Positions 43,582 through 52,797 are shown, numbered from the stretch's first letter. The stretch: DNA of 64,000 bases from Bog-473 sp963721585 (GCA_963721585.1 CAVRJN010000006.1:1-64000); one strand, 5' to 3'. Translations and numbers: made by a program. Notes: generated by a model from the letters alone, not told the origin.

Positions 43582-45971
43582 CCGTGACGCCGGGGAGCGG
43601 CGAGCACGCACGCCTCTTCGACATGACCGACGAGGAAGCCGGGGGCGACGCCGCGGCGGCGGCCGCGGGCGTCGACGACGGCCAGGACCGCCGGCGGCGC
43701 ACCGCCACCTCGACAGGTGCCTTCTCGGGCCGGCCGGCCGCGCTGGTCGACGACCTGACCCTGCCCCAGCGGGCCGCGGTGGAGCACCGGGGCGGCCCGC
43801 TCCTGATCATCGCCGGGGCCGGCTCGGGCAAGACGCGGGTGCTGACCCGTCGCATCGCCCACCTCCTGGCCACGGGTGACGCGCCGCCGTGGGGCATCCT
43901 CGCCATCACCTTCACCAACAAGGCGGCGGGCGAGATGCGCACGCGTGTGGCCGACCTGGTCGGACCGCCCGCCGAGAAGATGTGGGTCTCGACCTTCCAC
44001 TCGGCCTGCCTGCGCATCCTGCGCGCCAACGCCGACCGGCTCGGCTACCGCTCCGCCTTCACGGTCTACGACGACACCGATTCACGCCGCCTCATTGAGA
44101 TGATCACCGCCGAGCTCGGCTTCGACCAGAAGCGGCTGCCCTCGCGGGCGGTGCAGGGCGTGATCAGCCAGGCCAAGTCCGAGCTGGTGGACTTCGAGAC
44201 GTTCCGCGAGGACGCCCGCAGCGGGCCGGATCCCTTCCGCAAGCGCATCGCCGACGTCTACGCGCAGTATCAGGGCCGGCTGCTGGCGGCCAACGCGCTC
44301 GACTTCGACGACCTGCTCATGGTGACGGCCAATCTCCTGCAGGCCTACGACGACGTGCGCGCCACCTACCAGGAGCGCTTCCGGCACATCCTCGTCGACG
44401 AGTTCCAGGACACCAACCACGCGCAGAACGAGATCGTCAAGCTGCTGGGCGAGGCGCACGGCAACGTGTGCGTGGTGGGGGACTCCGACCAGTCCGTGTA
44501 CCGCTGGCGCGGCGCGGACATCCGCAACATCCTGGAGTTCGAGCGCGCCTTCCCCAACGTCACGACGATCATGCTGGAGCAGAACTTCCGCTCCACCCAG
44601 ACGATCCTCGATGCGGCGAACGCCGTCATCGCCAACAACCTCGGCCGCCAGCCCAAGGAGTTGTTCACCGTGGGTGACACGGGCGGCCCGGTCACGCGGT
44701 ACCGGGCCGAGGACGAGCGCGACGAGGCGGCGTGGGTCTCCAGCGAGATCCTGCGCATGCACGAGTCGGACGGCCTCACGTGGGGTGACTTCGCCGTCTT
44801 CTACCGCACCAACGCGCAGAGCCTTCCGCTCGAGACGTCCATGAAGTTCAGCGGCATCCCCTACAAGGTGGTGGGCGGGGCCAAGTTCTACGACCGCCGG
44901 GAGATCAAGGACATCCTCGCCTTCGTCCGTCTCCTGGCCAATCCCGACGACGAGGTCTCGGCCCGGCGCATCGTCAACGTCCCCAAGCGCGGCATCGGCG
45001 ACACCTCGGTGGCGCGCATGGCCGCCTGGGCCCAGGTGGAGCACGTCCCCTTCAGTGCGGCCATCGACCGTGCCGAGGAGGTGGGGCTCTCGGGCAAGGC
45101 GCTGAAGGGGGCCGAGGGGCTCTCCAAGACGCTGGCCGAGCTCCGCCCGCTCGTGCAGACGGTCAACCCGGCCGACTTCGTGCAGCTGGTGGCCGAGCGC
45201 ACGGGGTACCTGGCCGAGCTGGTGGCCGAGCACACCCATGAGGCGGACGGGCGGATAGAGAACCTGGCCGAACTGGCCAGCCAGGCCTCCGACTTCGACG
45301 ACGTGCTCGGCTTCCTCGAAACGGTGGCCCTGGTGGCCGACTCCGACGAGCTCGACAGCGACGGCACCCGGGTCTCGTTGATGACGCTGCACACGGCGAA
45401 GGGTCTGGAATACCCGGCGGTCTTCGTGGTGGGCCTGGAGGAGGGGATCTTCCCGCATTTCCGCTCCCTGGCCGAGCCCAGCGAGCTGGAGGAGGAGCGC
45501 CGTCTCTTCTACGTGGGCATCACCCGGGCCCGCCAGCATCTCGCCATTTCGCATGCCTGGTCGCGCACGACCTGGGGCCGCACCCAGCCGGCCATGCCCA
45601 GCCGCTTCGTCACCGAGGTGCCGTCGCACCTGGTCGAGGACGTGGGTCTCGGCTCACCCCGGCGCGGCTCCGGCTACGACTCGCTCTCGGGCGAGGAGCA
45701 CCTCCCCGGCGCGACGTTCGCCCCCGCCGTTCCCCTGGCCGCCGCCTCCCGCGCCGCCCGATCGGGTGGTGGCGGGGCCGCCTCCCGGGGGAGCACCGGT
45801 GCCGAGGACCTCGGACTGGTCGCCGGGGACGAGGTGGTGCACGACCATTGGGGCCGCGGCGTCGTCATCAGCGCCAAGGGGGAGGGTTCACGGGCCCAGG
45901 CCACCGTGCGCTTCGACTCGGTCGGGAAGAAGAACCTCTTGCTCACCGCCACCCCATTGCGCCGCGCCTGA
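43578..45971 (+). CDS. pcrA: UvrD/Rep-family DNA helicase PcrA
   Basis: 3'-5' helicase in repair and replication-restart pathways. Walker A GAGSGKT is at residues 80-86. ITFTNKAAGEM (motif Ia), VDEFQDTNHAQ (motif II), GDSDQSVYRWRGAD (motif III), MTLHTAKGLEYPAVFVVGLE (motif V) and FYVGITRARQHL (motif VI) follow. The start is GTG 43578 overlapping guaA. The first 55 residues are acidic and low complexity. The C-terminal segment DEVVHDHWGRGVVISAKGEG is the Tudor-like tail that binds RNA polymerase in PcrA. 797 residues total. Linkage to sucCD downstream is actinobacterial. Confidence 0.96.
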   Translation: MTVTPGSGEHARLFDMTDEEAGGDAAAAAAGVDDGQDRRRRTATSTGAFSGRPAALVDDLTLPQRAAVEHRGGPLLIIAGAGSGKTRVLTRRIAHLLATGDAPPWGILAITFTNKAAGEMRTRVADLVGPPAEKMWVSTFHSACLRILRANADRLGYRSAFTVYDDTDSRRLIEMITAELGFDQKRLPSRAVQGVISQAKSELVDFETFREDARSGPDPFRKRIADVYAQYQGRLLAANALDFDDLLMVTANLLQAYDDVRATYQERFRHILVDEFQDTNHAQNEIVKLLGEAHGNVCVVGDSDQSVYRWRGADIRNILEFERAFPNVTTIMLEQNFRSTQTILDAANAVIANNLGRQPKELFTVGDTGGPVTRYRAEDERDEAAWVSSEILRMHESDGLTWGDFAVFYRTNAQSLPLETSMKFSGIPYKVVGGAKFYDRREIKDILAFVRLLANPDDEVSARRIVNVPKRGIGDTSVARMAAWAQVEHVPFSAAIDRAEEVGLSGKALKGAEGLSKTLAELRPLVQTVNPADFVQLVAERTGYLAELVAEHTHEADGRIENLAELASQASDFDDVLGFLETVALVADSDELDSDGTRVSLMTLHTAKGLEYPAVFVVGLEEGIFPHFRSLAEPSELEEERRLFYVGITRARQHLAISHAWSRTTWGRTQPAMPSRFVTEVPSHLVEDVGLGSPRRGSGYDSLSGEEHLPGATFAPAVPLAAASRAARSGGGGAASRGSTGAEDLGLVAGDEVVHDHWGRGVVISAKGEGSRAQATVRFDSVGKKNLLLTATPLRRA

Positions 45972-46052
45972 GCCTCGGTGGCGGGGAGGGCTCGAAAGCG
46001 ACGTCGGGTCGCGGGGAACCTGGGACGCCGCCGACGCTCGTCCCCCTTGCGT

Positions 46053-46250
46053 TCAGGCCCCGGTGCGGCGCCCGAGGCGACCGCGCTCACAGTGGTTCTC
46101 CCACAAGAGCTGCACCACCTCTCGGGATTCCACCGGGGTGTTGATGCCGATGGGCGGGGCTGATTCGCCGTCCCGCCCGCAATCTTCGCAGACAACCATC
46201 CAACGACGGTCGGCCCGCTGCACGATCTTTGGATGGTGGACTTTTCGCAC
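46053..46250 (-). CDS. Small conserved CxxC protein
   Basis: 65 residues from GTG 46250, with GAGGAG seven bases upstream. The sequence has VHHPKIVQRADRRWMVVCED, then a C-x2-C pair (CEDC), PIGINTPVESREVVQLLWEN and a final H-C. It resembles small actinobacterial proteins of the form HHPKIVxRxDRWVVxCExC, which I recall but cannot name. The C-x2-C with the late histidine and cysteine suggests a zinc knuckle. It is convergent with pcrA. The stretch 45972-46052 and 46251-46438 holds nothing else that I recognise. Confidence 0.7.
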   Translation of the reverse strand: MRKVHHPKIVQRADRRWMVVCEDCGRDGESAPPIGINTPVESREVVQLLWENHCERGRLGRRTGA

Positions 46251-46438
46251 CGCTCGACTCCTCGCCAACCGCCTCGCGCCCGGGTCGACCCTATCTGTGG
46301 CCCACCGATCGATGCCAGGTCGTCGCGGAGCCCCAGTTGGTACGCGACGAATCCGTGAACGCCCCACCGCGGTCCACGACACGTCACGCGGGACCCCGCT
46401 TCCCTGGTGCCTTCCGCGCCGGGCGCGGGCTTGTGCGG

Positions 46439-47416
46439 TCAGGCCGAGGCGCGCCCACGTCGCTTGACGAGGAGGACGCCGCCGAAGAGCACGATCGCGC
46501 TTCCCGGGAGCATGAGCGCAAGGGGAACCTCGGGTGCCGGGTCGCCCGGCCCAGTCGGCCAGTGGCAATGAAACAGGGCGAAGTGCACCCAGTCCCTGAA
46601 GAACCACGCCGCCCGCCCACCGAAGAGCACGCTGCCCACGACCGTGTTGGTGCTCATGAACAAGGTCCCAAAAGGCTGGAGGATCGTCCCGACCCAGGTC
46701 TCGAGCGAGAACGAAGCCGAACGGACCCAGGGAAAGTTCCAGATCACATTGTCCGGCGTCACCCCCCCGCTCAATCTCACCGTCTGCGTCGAGAGGGACA
46801 GGGCGGCCGCGCCACTCACATTCACGACGACCACGGCTCCGGGCGGTGCGTGGACCGAGATGTTCGATGCCGCAGTGAGTTGCCGCTCGGTCAGGCCGAA
46901 CACGTCGATACCGGGATCCCAGGAGGTCAAGTTGAGCGTCGAGGTGCCGGTGGCGCGGTTCGTCACCCCGAGGGCGGCAAAGTTCGACGAGGCAGCGGCG
47001 AGGTCCGAATCGGCGGCGGAGAAGGAGATGGGCAGCGAGGTGACGTGCGTGAAGGGCCCGACGTTCCCGCTCCCGGAGAACGACCCGACGTACTCCCCGT
47101 GGCCGTGGGCCAGGGCCGTGGGGCTCACCGAATTCGTGCCGCCGCCGAGATCCATGGTGACTCCTCCCGGGGCGTTCACGGATTCGGGCGACGCGCCGAC
47201 CATGGAGGTCGTGATCGTGGCGTCCCCCCCGTAGGCGGCGGCGCCCTCGACCGTCTCGCCGCTCACCGTGGAACTCCCGGCGGCGTACTCGCCGTAGAGG
47301 AACGGGGCACCAAGCGGAATGCCGCCGGCCGTCGGTGCGGCCGAGGCGGGCACGCTCATAGCGAGGACGCAGGGGACGACGGCCATCAGGGCAACGCCGA
47401 CTGGTCCCAACTTCAT
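46439..47416 (-). CDS. Choice-of-anchor A surface protein with C-terminal PEV-LPG anchor
   Basis: 325 residues from ATG 47416 with AAGGAG seven bases upstream. A signal peptide ends near ASAAP. The body contains ALAHGHGEYVGSFSGSGNVG, GIDVFGLTERQLTAASNISV, PPGAVVVVNVSG and a late FGTLFMSTNTVVGSVLFGG, the pattern of the choice-of-anchor A domain found on surface proteins with varied anchors. The C-terminus PAPEVPLALMLPG, a hydrophobic stretch and KRRGRASA form a tripartite sorting-like tail. The same motif recurs at the end of the TolB-like protein at 50609. Divergent from the B12-subunit gene. Confidence 0.82.
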   Translation of the reverse strand: MKLGPVGVALMAVVPCVLAMSVPASAAPTAGGIPLGAPFLYGEYAAGSSTVSGETVEGAAAYGGDATITTSMVGASPESVNAPGGVTMDLGGGTNSVSPTALAHGHGEYVGSFSGSGNVGPFTHVTSLPISFSAADSDLAAASSNFAALGVTNRATGTSTLNLTSWDPGIDVFGLTERQLTAASNISVHAPPGAVVVVNVSGAAALSLSTQTVRLSGGVTPDNVIWNFPWVRSASFSLETWVGTILQPFGTLFMSTNTVVGSVLFGGRAAWFFRDWVHFALFHCHWPTGPGDPAPEVPLALMLPGSAIVLFGGVLLVKRRGRASA

Positions 47417-47719
47417 GGTCCGCTCCTTCGCGACCCAAGGCCGTCGCCGTGGTCCCGCAGCATCAACGTCGCCCCAAGTATGGCGGTTGCCCTCCCGCCG
47501 AACGTGACCGTTGTGGGACCGCGGCGTGAACTTTGGGTGTCCGGGCTTGACGCCACGCCTCGGCCGAGGCGGTCGTCGGGCGCCTGCACCACCTGGGCCT
47601 CCGGAGATCGATGCCATCCGGCCGGACACGAGGCGGTCCCGGCCGTCCCGCCAGGAGGAGTTGCCCCCGTCGCTGCCGGTCTGGCGCTCCCAGCAGGCCG
47701 TCCGTATCCTGGGACCCGC
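47417..47719. other. Divergent intergenic region, no gene recognised
   Basis: 303 bases between the minus-strand choice-of-anchor gene and the plus-strand B12-binding gene. Short arginine-rich frames only. It should contain promoters in both directions. No hexamer pair stands out. Confidence 0.5.
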
Positions 47720-48136
47720 ATGAAACGTCCCTACAGGGTGGTCGTGGCCAAGCCGGGCCTTGACGGGCACGACCGGGGGGCCAAGGTCATCGCTCGGGCG
47801 CTCCGTGACAGCGGGTTCGAGGTCGTCTACACCGGGTTGCACCAGACGCCCGAGCAGGTCGTCCAAGCAGTGGTGCAGGAGGACGCCGACGCCGTCGGGC
47901 TCTCCCTGCTCTCGGGGGCACACCTCACGCTGGTGCCCAGGGTGATCAAGATGCTGGCTGACGCAGGCCGCGGCGACGTCCTGGTCATCGTCGGTGGGAT
48001 CATTCCCGAGGCCGACATCCCGGCGCTGAAGGACGAGGGCGTCGCGCAGGTCTTCACCCCGGGCGCCCCGCTCGACAGCATCGGGAGCTGGCTCGCCCAT
48101 GCCCTCGATGCTCGCGAGGAGGCCCTCGAGGCCTGA
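47720..48136 (+). CDS. Stand-alone B12-binding subunit of methylmalonyl-CoA mutase type
   Basis: 138 residues comprising only the cobalamin-binding Rossmann-like domain. The lower axial histidine motif D15-x-H17-x-x-G20 (LDGHDRGAKV) and the SLLSG and GGIIPEADIPALKDEG segments are characteristic of methylmalonyl-CoA mutase C-terminal domains and of small subunits of related acyl-CoA mutases. The separate catalytic subunit is not in the window. It lies 81 bases before sucC, consistent with succinyl-CoA from propionate or methylmalonate feeding succinyl-CoA synthetase. Ethylmalonyl- or isobutyryl-CoA mutase partnership is also possible. Confidence 0.9.
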   Translation: MKRPYRVVVAKPGLDGHDRGAKVIARALRDSGFEVVYTGLHQTPEQVVQAVVQEDADAVGLSLLSGAHLTLVPRVIKMLADAGRGDVLVIVGGIIPEADIPALKDEGVAQVFTPGAPLDSIGSWLAHALDAREEALEA

Positions 48137-48217
48137 CCCGCCCCGGACGGGTACCCAGGTACGCCGTTCCCGATTGCCGCACCCGACCACCCCCCAGACA
48201 AGGAGACAGCACCCAAA

Positions 48218-49360
48218 GTGGACCTCTACGAGTACCAGGGCAAGCAGTACTTCGCCCGCTTCGGCATTCCCACCTCACCCGGAGGCGTGGCCGACACGGT
48301 GGACGAGGCCGTCGAGCAGGCCGAGTCCGCGGGCTACCCAGTCGTGGTGAAGGCCCAGGTGAAGGTGGGCGGCCGCGGCAAGGCGGGCGGCGTCAAGCTG
48401 GCCGCCGACGCCGACGAGGTCCGCCTGCACGCGGGCAACATCCTCGGGCTCGACATCAAAGGCCACGTGGTCAAGCGTCTCTGGATTGAGCACGCTTCTG
48501 ACATCGCCAAGGAGTACTACGCCAGCTTCACGCTCGACCGCCCGGCCAAGCTGCATCTCGGCATGCTCTCGGCCGAGGGCGGTGTCGAGATCGAGGAGGT
48601 GGCCGAGACCAACCCCGACGCCATCGCCAAGATCCACATCGACCCGGTGGCAGGCATCACCGAGGAGCAGGCCCGCGACTGGGTGGACCGGGCCAACCTC
48701 GATCCCGAGGCGCGGGGGCAGGCGGCGACGCTGCTCGTCCGGCTCTACCACTGCTATGTCGAGGGTGACTGCGACCTGGCCGAGATCAACCCTTTGATCC
48801 TCACGCCCGAAGGCAAGGTGCACGCGCTCGATGCCAAGGTGACCCTCGACGAGAACGCCACGTTCCGCCATCCCGAGTGGGAGGAGTACGAGGACGACTC
48901 CGACATCGATCCCCGCGAGAAGATGGCCAAGGACAGAGGGCTGAACTACATCGGACTCGACGGTTCGGTGGGCATCATCGCCAACGGCGCCGGTCTGGCC
49001 ATGAGCACGCTCGACGTGGTGACCCAAGCCGGCGGCGCCGCGGCCAACTTCCTCGACATCGGCGGCGGGGCCAACGCCGATGTGATGGCCGCCGCCCTCG
49101 AGGTGATCAACGCGGACCCGGCGGTGAAGTCCATCTTCGTCAACATCTTCGGCGGCATCACCCGCGTCGACGAGGTGGCGAAGGGCATCATTGAGGCCAT
49201 GGGCCGGGTGAAGCTGTCGTCACCGGTCGTCATGCGGCTGGACGGCACCAACGCCGTCGAGGGTCGTGCCCTGCTGGCCGACCATCTGTCGGACACGCTC
49301 ATCGCCGAGCCCACCATGCTCGAAGCCGCTCGCCGGGCCGTCAGCCTGGCATCGGCGTAG
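48218..49360 (+). CDS. sucC: Succinyl-CoA synthetase beta subunit
   Basis: With SucD interconverts succinyl-CoA + ADP/GDP + Pi and succinate + ATP/GTP + CoA. The ATP-grasp N-terminus is DLYEYQGKQYFARFGIP. KAQVKVGGRGKAGGVKLA is the nucleotide-binding loop. EINPLILTPEG and the C-terminal FVNIFGGITRVDEVAKGII are family hallmarks. 380 residues from GTG 48218 with AAGGAG upstream. sucD follows after 33 bases. Two ATT-GAG pairs lie in this gene (48485 and 49190). Confidence 0.97.
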   Translation: MDLYEYQGKQYFARFGIPTSPGGVADTVDEAVEQAESAGYPVVVKAQVKVGGRGKAGGVKLAADADEVRLHAGNILGLDIKGHVVKRLWIEHASDIAKEYYASFTLDRPAKLHLGMLSAEGGVEIEEVAETNPDAIAKIHIDPVAGITEEQARDWVDRANLDPEARGQAATLLVRLYHCYVEGDCDLAEINPLILTPEGKVHALDAKVTLDENATFRHPEWEEYEDDSDIDPREKMAKDRGLNYIGLDGSVGIIANGAGLAMSTLDVVTQAGGAAANFLDIGGGANADVMAAALEVINADPAVKSIFVNIFGGITRVDEVAKGIIEAMGRVKLSSPVVMRLDGTNAVEGRALLADHLSDTLIAEPTMLEAARRAVSLASA

Positions 49361-49393
49361 CACCCCGGACCCCGAGAGAGAACAGGAACCAAC

Positions 49394-50284
49394 GTGAGCA
49401 TCTTCGTCGACGAGACGACCAAGGTCGTGATTCAGGGCATCAGCCCGACGAGCCAAGGGCTCTATCACGGCCTGCGGAACAAGGCCTACGGCACCAAGGT
49501 CGTGGGCGGCACCAACCCCAAGCGGGGCGGTGAGGTGATCGAAGGCATCCCGGTGTTCGCCTCCGTGGCCGAAGCGGTGAAGGAGACCGGCGCGACGGCG
49601 TCCTTCATTTCGGTGCCGCCGCGCGCCGCGGCCGATGCCATCATCGAGGCGGCCGAGGCCGGCATCGCCTTCATCGTCTGCATCACAGAGGGCATCCCGG
49701 CCCAGGACGAGGCCGTGGCCTACAACCGCCTGGTGCAGGAGTTCCCGGGGACGCGCCTGCTGGGGCCCAACTGTCCGGGCATCATCAGTCCCGGGAAGTG
49801 CAACATCGGCATCACGTCGGGTGACATCGCGTTGGCGGGAGGGCCCGTCGGCATTGTGTCCCGGTCGGGCACGCTGACCTACCAGGCTCTGCACGAACTC
49901 TCCCAGCAGGGCATCGGGCAGACCACCTGCGTCGGCATCGGTGGCGATCCCGTGCCGGGCACCAACTTCATCGATTGCCTGGCCGCGTTCGAGGCCGACC
50001 CCGAGACCAAGGCCGTCATGATGATCGGCGAGATCGGCGGCTCAGAGGAGGAGCGCGCGGCCGACTTCATCGCGTCGAGCGTCACCAAGCCGGTGGCGGC
50101 CTACGTTGCCGGCGTGACCGCGCCCCCGGGCCGCAAGATGGGCCACGCCGGCGCCATCATCTCGGGCTCCCAGGGCACGGCCCAAGCCAAGATGGACGCG
50201 CTGCGGGCTGCAGGCGTCCAAGTGGCGCAGAACCCGACGGAGTGCGGCGAGAAGATGGTGGCGATCGTCCGAGCGCTCGGCTGA
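49394..50284 (+). CDS. sucD: Succinyl-CoA synthetase alpha subunit
   Basis: Carries the CoA site and the catalytic phosphohistidine H251 in GRKMGHAGAIISG. The N-terminus SIFVDETTKVVIQGISPTSQ is slightly shorter than in E. coli but retains the CoA-binding GTNPKRGG. CPGIISPGKCNIGI and RSGTLTYQ are family motifs. 296 residues from GTG. It is the last gene of the B12-subunit-sucC-sucD run, and a 324-base gap with a new promoter follows. Confidence 0.97.
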   Translation: MSIFVDETTKVVIQGISPTSQGLYHGLRNKAYGTKVVGGTNPKRGGEVIEGIPVFASVAEAVKETGATASFISVPPRAAADAIIEAAEAGIAFIVCITEGIPAQDEAVAYNRLVQEFPGTRLLGPNCPGIISPGKCNIGITSGDIALAGGPVGIVSRSGTLTYQALHELSQQGIGQTTCVGIGGDPVPGTNFIDCLAAFEADPETKAVMMIGEIGGSEEERAADFIASSVTKPVAAYVAGVTAPPGRKMGHAGAIISGSQGTAQAKMDALRAAGVQVAQNPTECGEKMVAIVRALG

Positions 50285-50504
50285 ACGGCTGACAGCCCAG
50301 GTCGCGAGGGGAGCCCCCCTTCGGTTTCGTGACCGGAAGGTGACCTCCAGGCAAATCTTGCTCTGAGCCTCAAACCGCCGCTGTCGCCCCTGTGGCCTGG
50401 CTCTTCGTACCAATTGACGCAGCCGATCTCGACGAACGCCTGCTCAGGCTCTTAGAACTGCGTCACATTCGACGCCCAAAGGTCACCGGTCTGCCGTCGC
50501 GTCG
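50285..50504. other. Intergenic region after sucD, no gene recognised
   Basis: Together with the promoter that follows it makes a 324-base gap. It contains a G/C-rich stretch just after sucD (AGGGGAGCCCCCC near 50308) that may contribute to termination, but no clean stem. The rest is less GC-rich and has no open frame with family resemblance. Confidence 0.45.
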
Positions 50505-50533
50505 TTGACGATGCTCGGACGCGCACCCATACT
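50505..50533 (+). promoter_or_regulatory. Promoter of the TolB-like surface protein gene
   Basis: TTGACG (50505-50510) and CATACT (50528-50533) with a 17-base spacer, 75 bases upstream of the ATG at 50609. The hexamers match the housekeeping consensus well for this GC-rich DNA. Confidence 0.65.
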
Positions 50534-50608
50534 CCACTGAAACCGCTTCTCGTGCGCTCGCCCGCCGGTCATGCAGGCGGGTGGTGAGTTCGATCCAAGG
50601 AAGCCTCC

Positions 50609-51961
50609 ATGCGCAAGCAACGTGATGATCGGAGCGCAACCGGCCTGAGAGACCCGCGGGGCCGTCGTCTCCTGGAACGCGCCATGCTTGCGACCGGCCT
50701 GGTGGCGTTGCCCTTGAGCGCGGCCATCACCACCGCGCCCGCAGCCCACGCGGCCTACGCGGGCAACAACGGGCCCATCGCCTTCGCGTCGACCCGGCTG
50801 AGCGAGGGCTCCTTCGGTGGAATCTTCGACGTCAACAGCCAGGCGAGTGGCCTCGGCAATGCCAACGGCGACCAGTCGGCGACGACCGGGCTGACCAACG
50901 GCGACAACGGCGCGGGGACCGATGCGGAGCCGTTCTTCTCGCCCGATGGCGGAACGGTGTTCTTCTCGAGCAACCGCGACGCCGGCGGCAAATGGGTCAT
51001 CTACGACATCTCGACGGCCGCTCCCGAACCTCCGGGGTCGCCGACCGAGCTCTCACAGGTGTCCGGGCAGGAATCAAACGACGACTACGCCCCGTCGGTC
51101 GCGCCGGATGGGCGGACCGTGGTCTTCAACCGCAACGACGTGAGCCTGGACACCCTCGATGCCCACGATCTCGACCCGCAGAGCACCGTGTGCACTCTCT
51201 ACACCCCGGCAGTCGGCCTGGCTGCGGTGAGTAACGGTCGCGCCAGCAGGGCAATCTTCAACCCGGAGAACCCGACCGAGCTTCTCTACGTCGGGGGCGA
51301 CAACCACCTGCACCTTGTTGCCGGACTCCCCGCACCGTCGGCCACCGCGCCCACCAACCCGTGCGGAGCCGTGGCCGGTCAGAACGGCGTCACGGACACG
51401 GACCTGTCGGCGGAGGCGACCGATTCGGTCGCGGAAACCTCCGACGCCCCCGGCTCGTACCAGGACGAGAACCCCGACTGGAGCCCGGACGGCACCAAGG
51501 TCATCTTCGACTCGACACGGGGGGGCACCAATCACACGCTGTGGCAGATGACCAACCTCACGTCGGGGACGCTGACCGTGACGCCACTGTGGTCGGCCCA
51601 GGTCGGCTCGGGGCCGACGCTCAAGTCGACGACCGAGCCGGTCTACTCTCCGGACGGCACAGAGGTGGCCTTCGTCGAGCCCGGACAGGGCCAGAACACG
51701 TGGACCGGCATGATCGTGGGGATGGGCCAGGGGCTCACCAACGCGCAGGACGTGAGCCTGTCGACGGAGGGCAACGGCATCATCAACGACCAGCCCGACT
51801 GGGGGCCGGCCCAGCCGACCGAGGGGACCCCCGAAGTGTCGCAGGCGATCTTCCTTCCTGGCCTGGGCTTGCTCATCGGTGGCCTCGGGCTGGCGTACCA
51901 GCGCCGCCGCCAGGCTGCGCTGGTGAGGAGATCGCGTGCCTGGGCGGCGGAGCGACCCTGA
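50609..51961 (+). CDS. TolB-like beta-propeller surface protein with C-terminal PEV-LPG anchor
   Basis: 450 residues. A signal peptide runs through LVALPLSAAITTAPAAHAAY. PD40/WD40-like strands follow: NNGPIAFASTR, PFFSPDGGTVFFSSNRDAGG, APSVAPDGRTVVFNRND, NPDWSPDGTKVIFDSTRGG and PVYSPDGTEVAFVEPG. These are TolB-like blades. The tail TPEVSQAIFLPGLGLLIGG, then LAYQRRR and a basic extension, matches the tail of the choice-of-anchor protein at 46439. The protein is expected on the cell surface. Ligand unknown. GGAAG lies before the ATG. Confidence 0.85.
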   Translation: MRKQRDDRSATGLRDPRGRRLLERAMLATGLVALPLSAAITTAPAAHAAYAGNNGPIAFASTRLSEGSFGGIFDVNSQASGLGNANGDQSATTGLTNGDNGAGTDAEPFFSPDGGTVFFSSNRDAGGKWVIYDISTAAPEPPGSPTELSQVSGQESNDDYAPSVAPDGRTVVFNRNDVSLDTLDAHDLDPQSTVCTLYTPAVGLAAVSNGRASRAIFNPENPTELLYVGGDNHLHLVAGLPAPSATAPTNPCGAVAGQNGVTDTDLSAEATDSVAETSDAPGSYQDENPDWSPDGTKVIFDSTRGGTNHTLWQMTNLTSGTLTVTPLWSAQVGSGPTLKSTTEPVYSPDGTEVAFVEPGQGQNTWTGMIVGMGQGLTNAQDVSLSTEGNGIINDQPDWGPAQPTEGTPEVSQAIFLPGLGLLIGGLGLAYQRRRQAALVRRSRAWAAERP

Positions 51962-52113
51962 CGACAGGGCCACGGGGTTGACCGGCCACCAGGTGGCCAG
52001 GCCGCCAGCAGCACCCCGGGGCACCGCCCAGCTGGTCGAGCAGCCTACGGGGTGCGGCGAGGCCTGAGCGTTCGACTCACGTCGGTGGGCCGGCCCCGTT
52101 AGCGTCAGGGCCG

Positions 52114-52755
52114 ATGCCACCTCCGGACCTCAGCAGCGGGATGGACGACACGGCCTCGACCGAGGCTCACGCGCGCCGCCGGTTGCCCTGGAAGCGCCCA
52201 CCGACGGCCGTCGCCGCCATGCGCCTGGTCGACCTCGACCCGGTCGAGCGCCGCCGGGCCGTGATGGTCTGCGCTGCCACCATCATCCTCTCCTGGGTCT
52301 TCATCTTCGGGGCCTACTTCGCGCTCCCGATCGGGCGTGAATCGGGGCTGCGCGCCGTCCTCAGGCTGGGTACCGACATCGCGTTGCTCGGCGCCGTCAT
52401 GTTCTGGCAGCTTCGTCGCATTTCCCAGGCGCTCCTGCCCGAACTGCGCTCTATCGAAGGGCTCGGCGTCATCGTTGCCGTCTTCCTGGTGGCCTTCTCG
52501 TCGACCTACCTGGCGATGTCGCACGAGGCGGCGACGACCTTCACGATGAGCCTCGACCATCTCGAGGCGCTCTACTTCACAATCACCGTCTTCTCCACGG
52601 TGGGCTTCGGCGACATCACTCCGCGCACTGACGCCGCCCGCCTGGTGGTCTCGATCCAGATGTTGCTCGACCTCGTCGTCATCGGCGCGGTCGTCCGTAT
52701 CATCTTCAGCGCGGCGCGCAACCGCGTCGGCGCGACCAACGCCACCGAGGGTTAG
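52114..52755 (+). CDS. Two-pore-helix-type ion channel (Ion_trans_2-like)
   Basis: 213 residues. Four hydrophobic segments can be seen, the last two flanking a pore loop. The selectivity filter reads TVGFGD at residues 162-167, a known variant of the potassium TVGYGD. A 45-residue basic N-terminus is cytosolic. No RCK or cyclic-nucleotide domain is attached, so gating control is not visible. Potassium selectivity is likely by family. The start is ATG 52114. An internal ATG at 52141 is an alternative. A bidirectional hairpin follows the stop. Confidence 0.85.
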   Translation: MPPPDLSSGMDDTASTEAHARRRLPWKRPPTAVAAMRLVDLDPVERRRAVMVCAATIILSWVFIFGAYFALPIGRESGLRAVLRLGTDIALLGAVMFWQLRRISQALLPELRSIEGLGVIVAVFLVAFSSTYLAMSHEAATTFTMSLDHLEALYFTITVFSTVGFGDITPRTDAARLVVSIQMLLDLVVIGAVVRIIFSAARNRVGATNATEG

Positions 52756-52797
52756 CGCGACACCCCGCCGGGCACGCACTGGCGGGTCGGACTGCGC

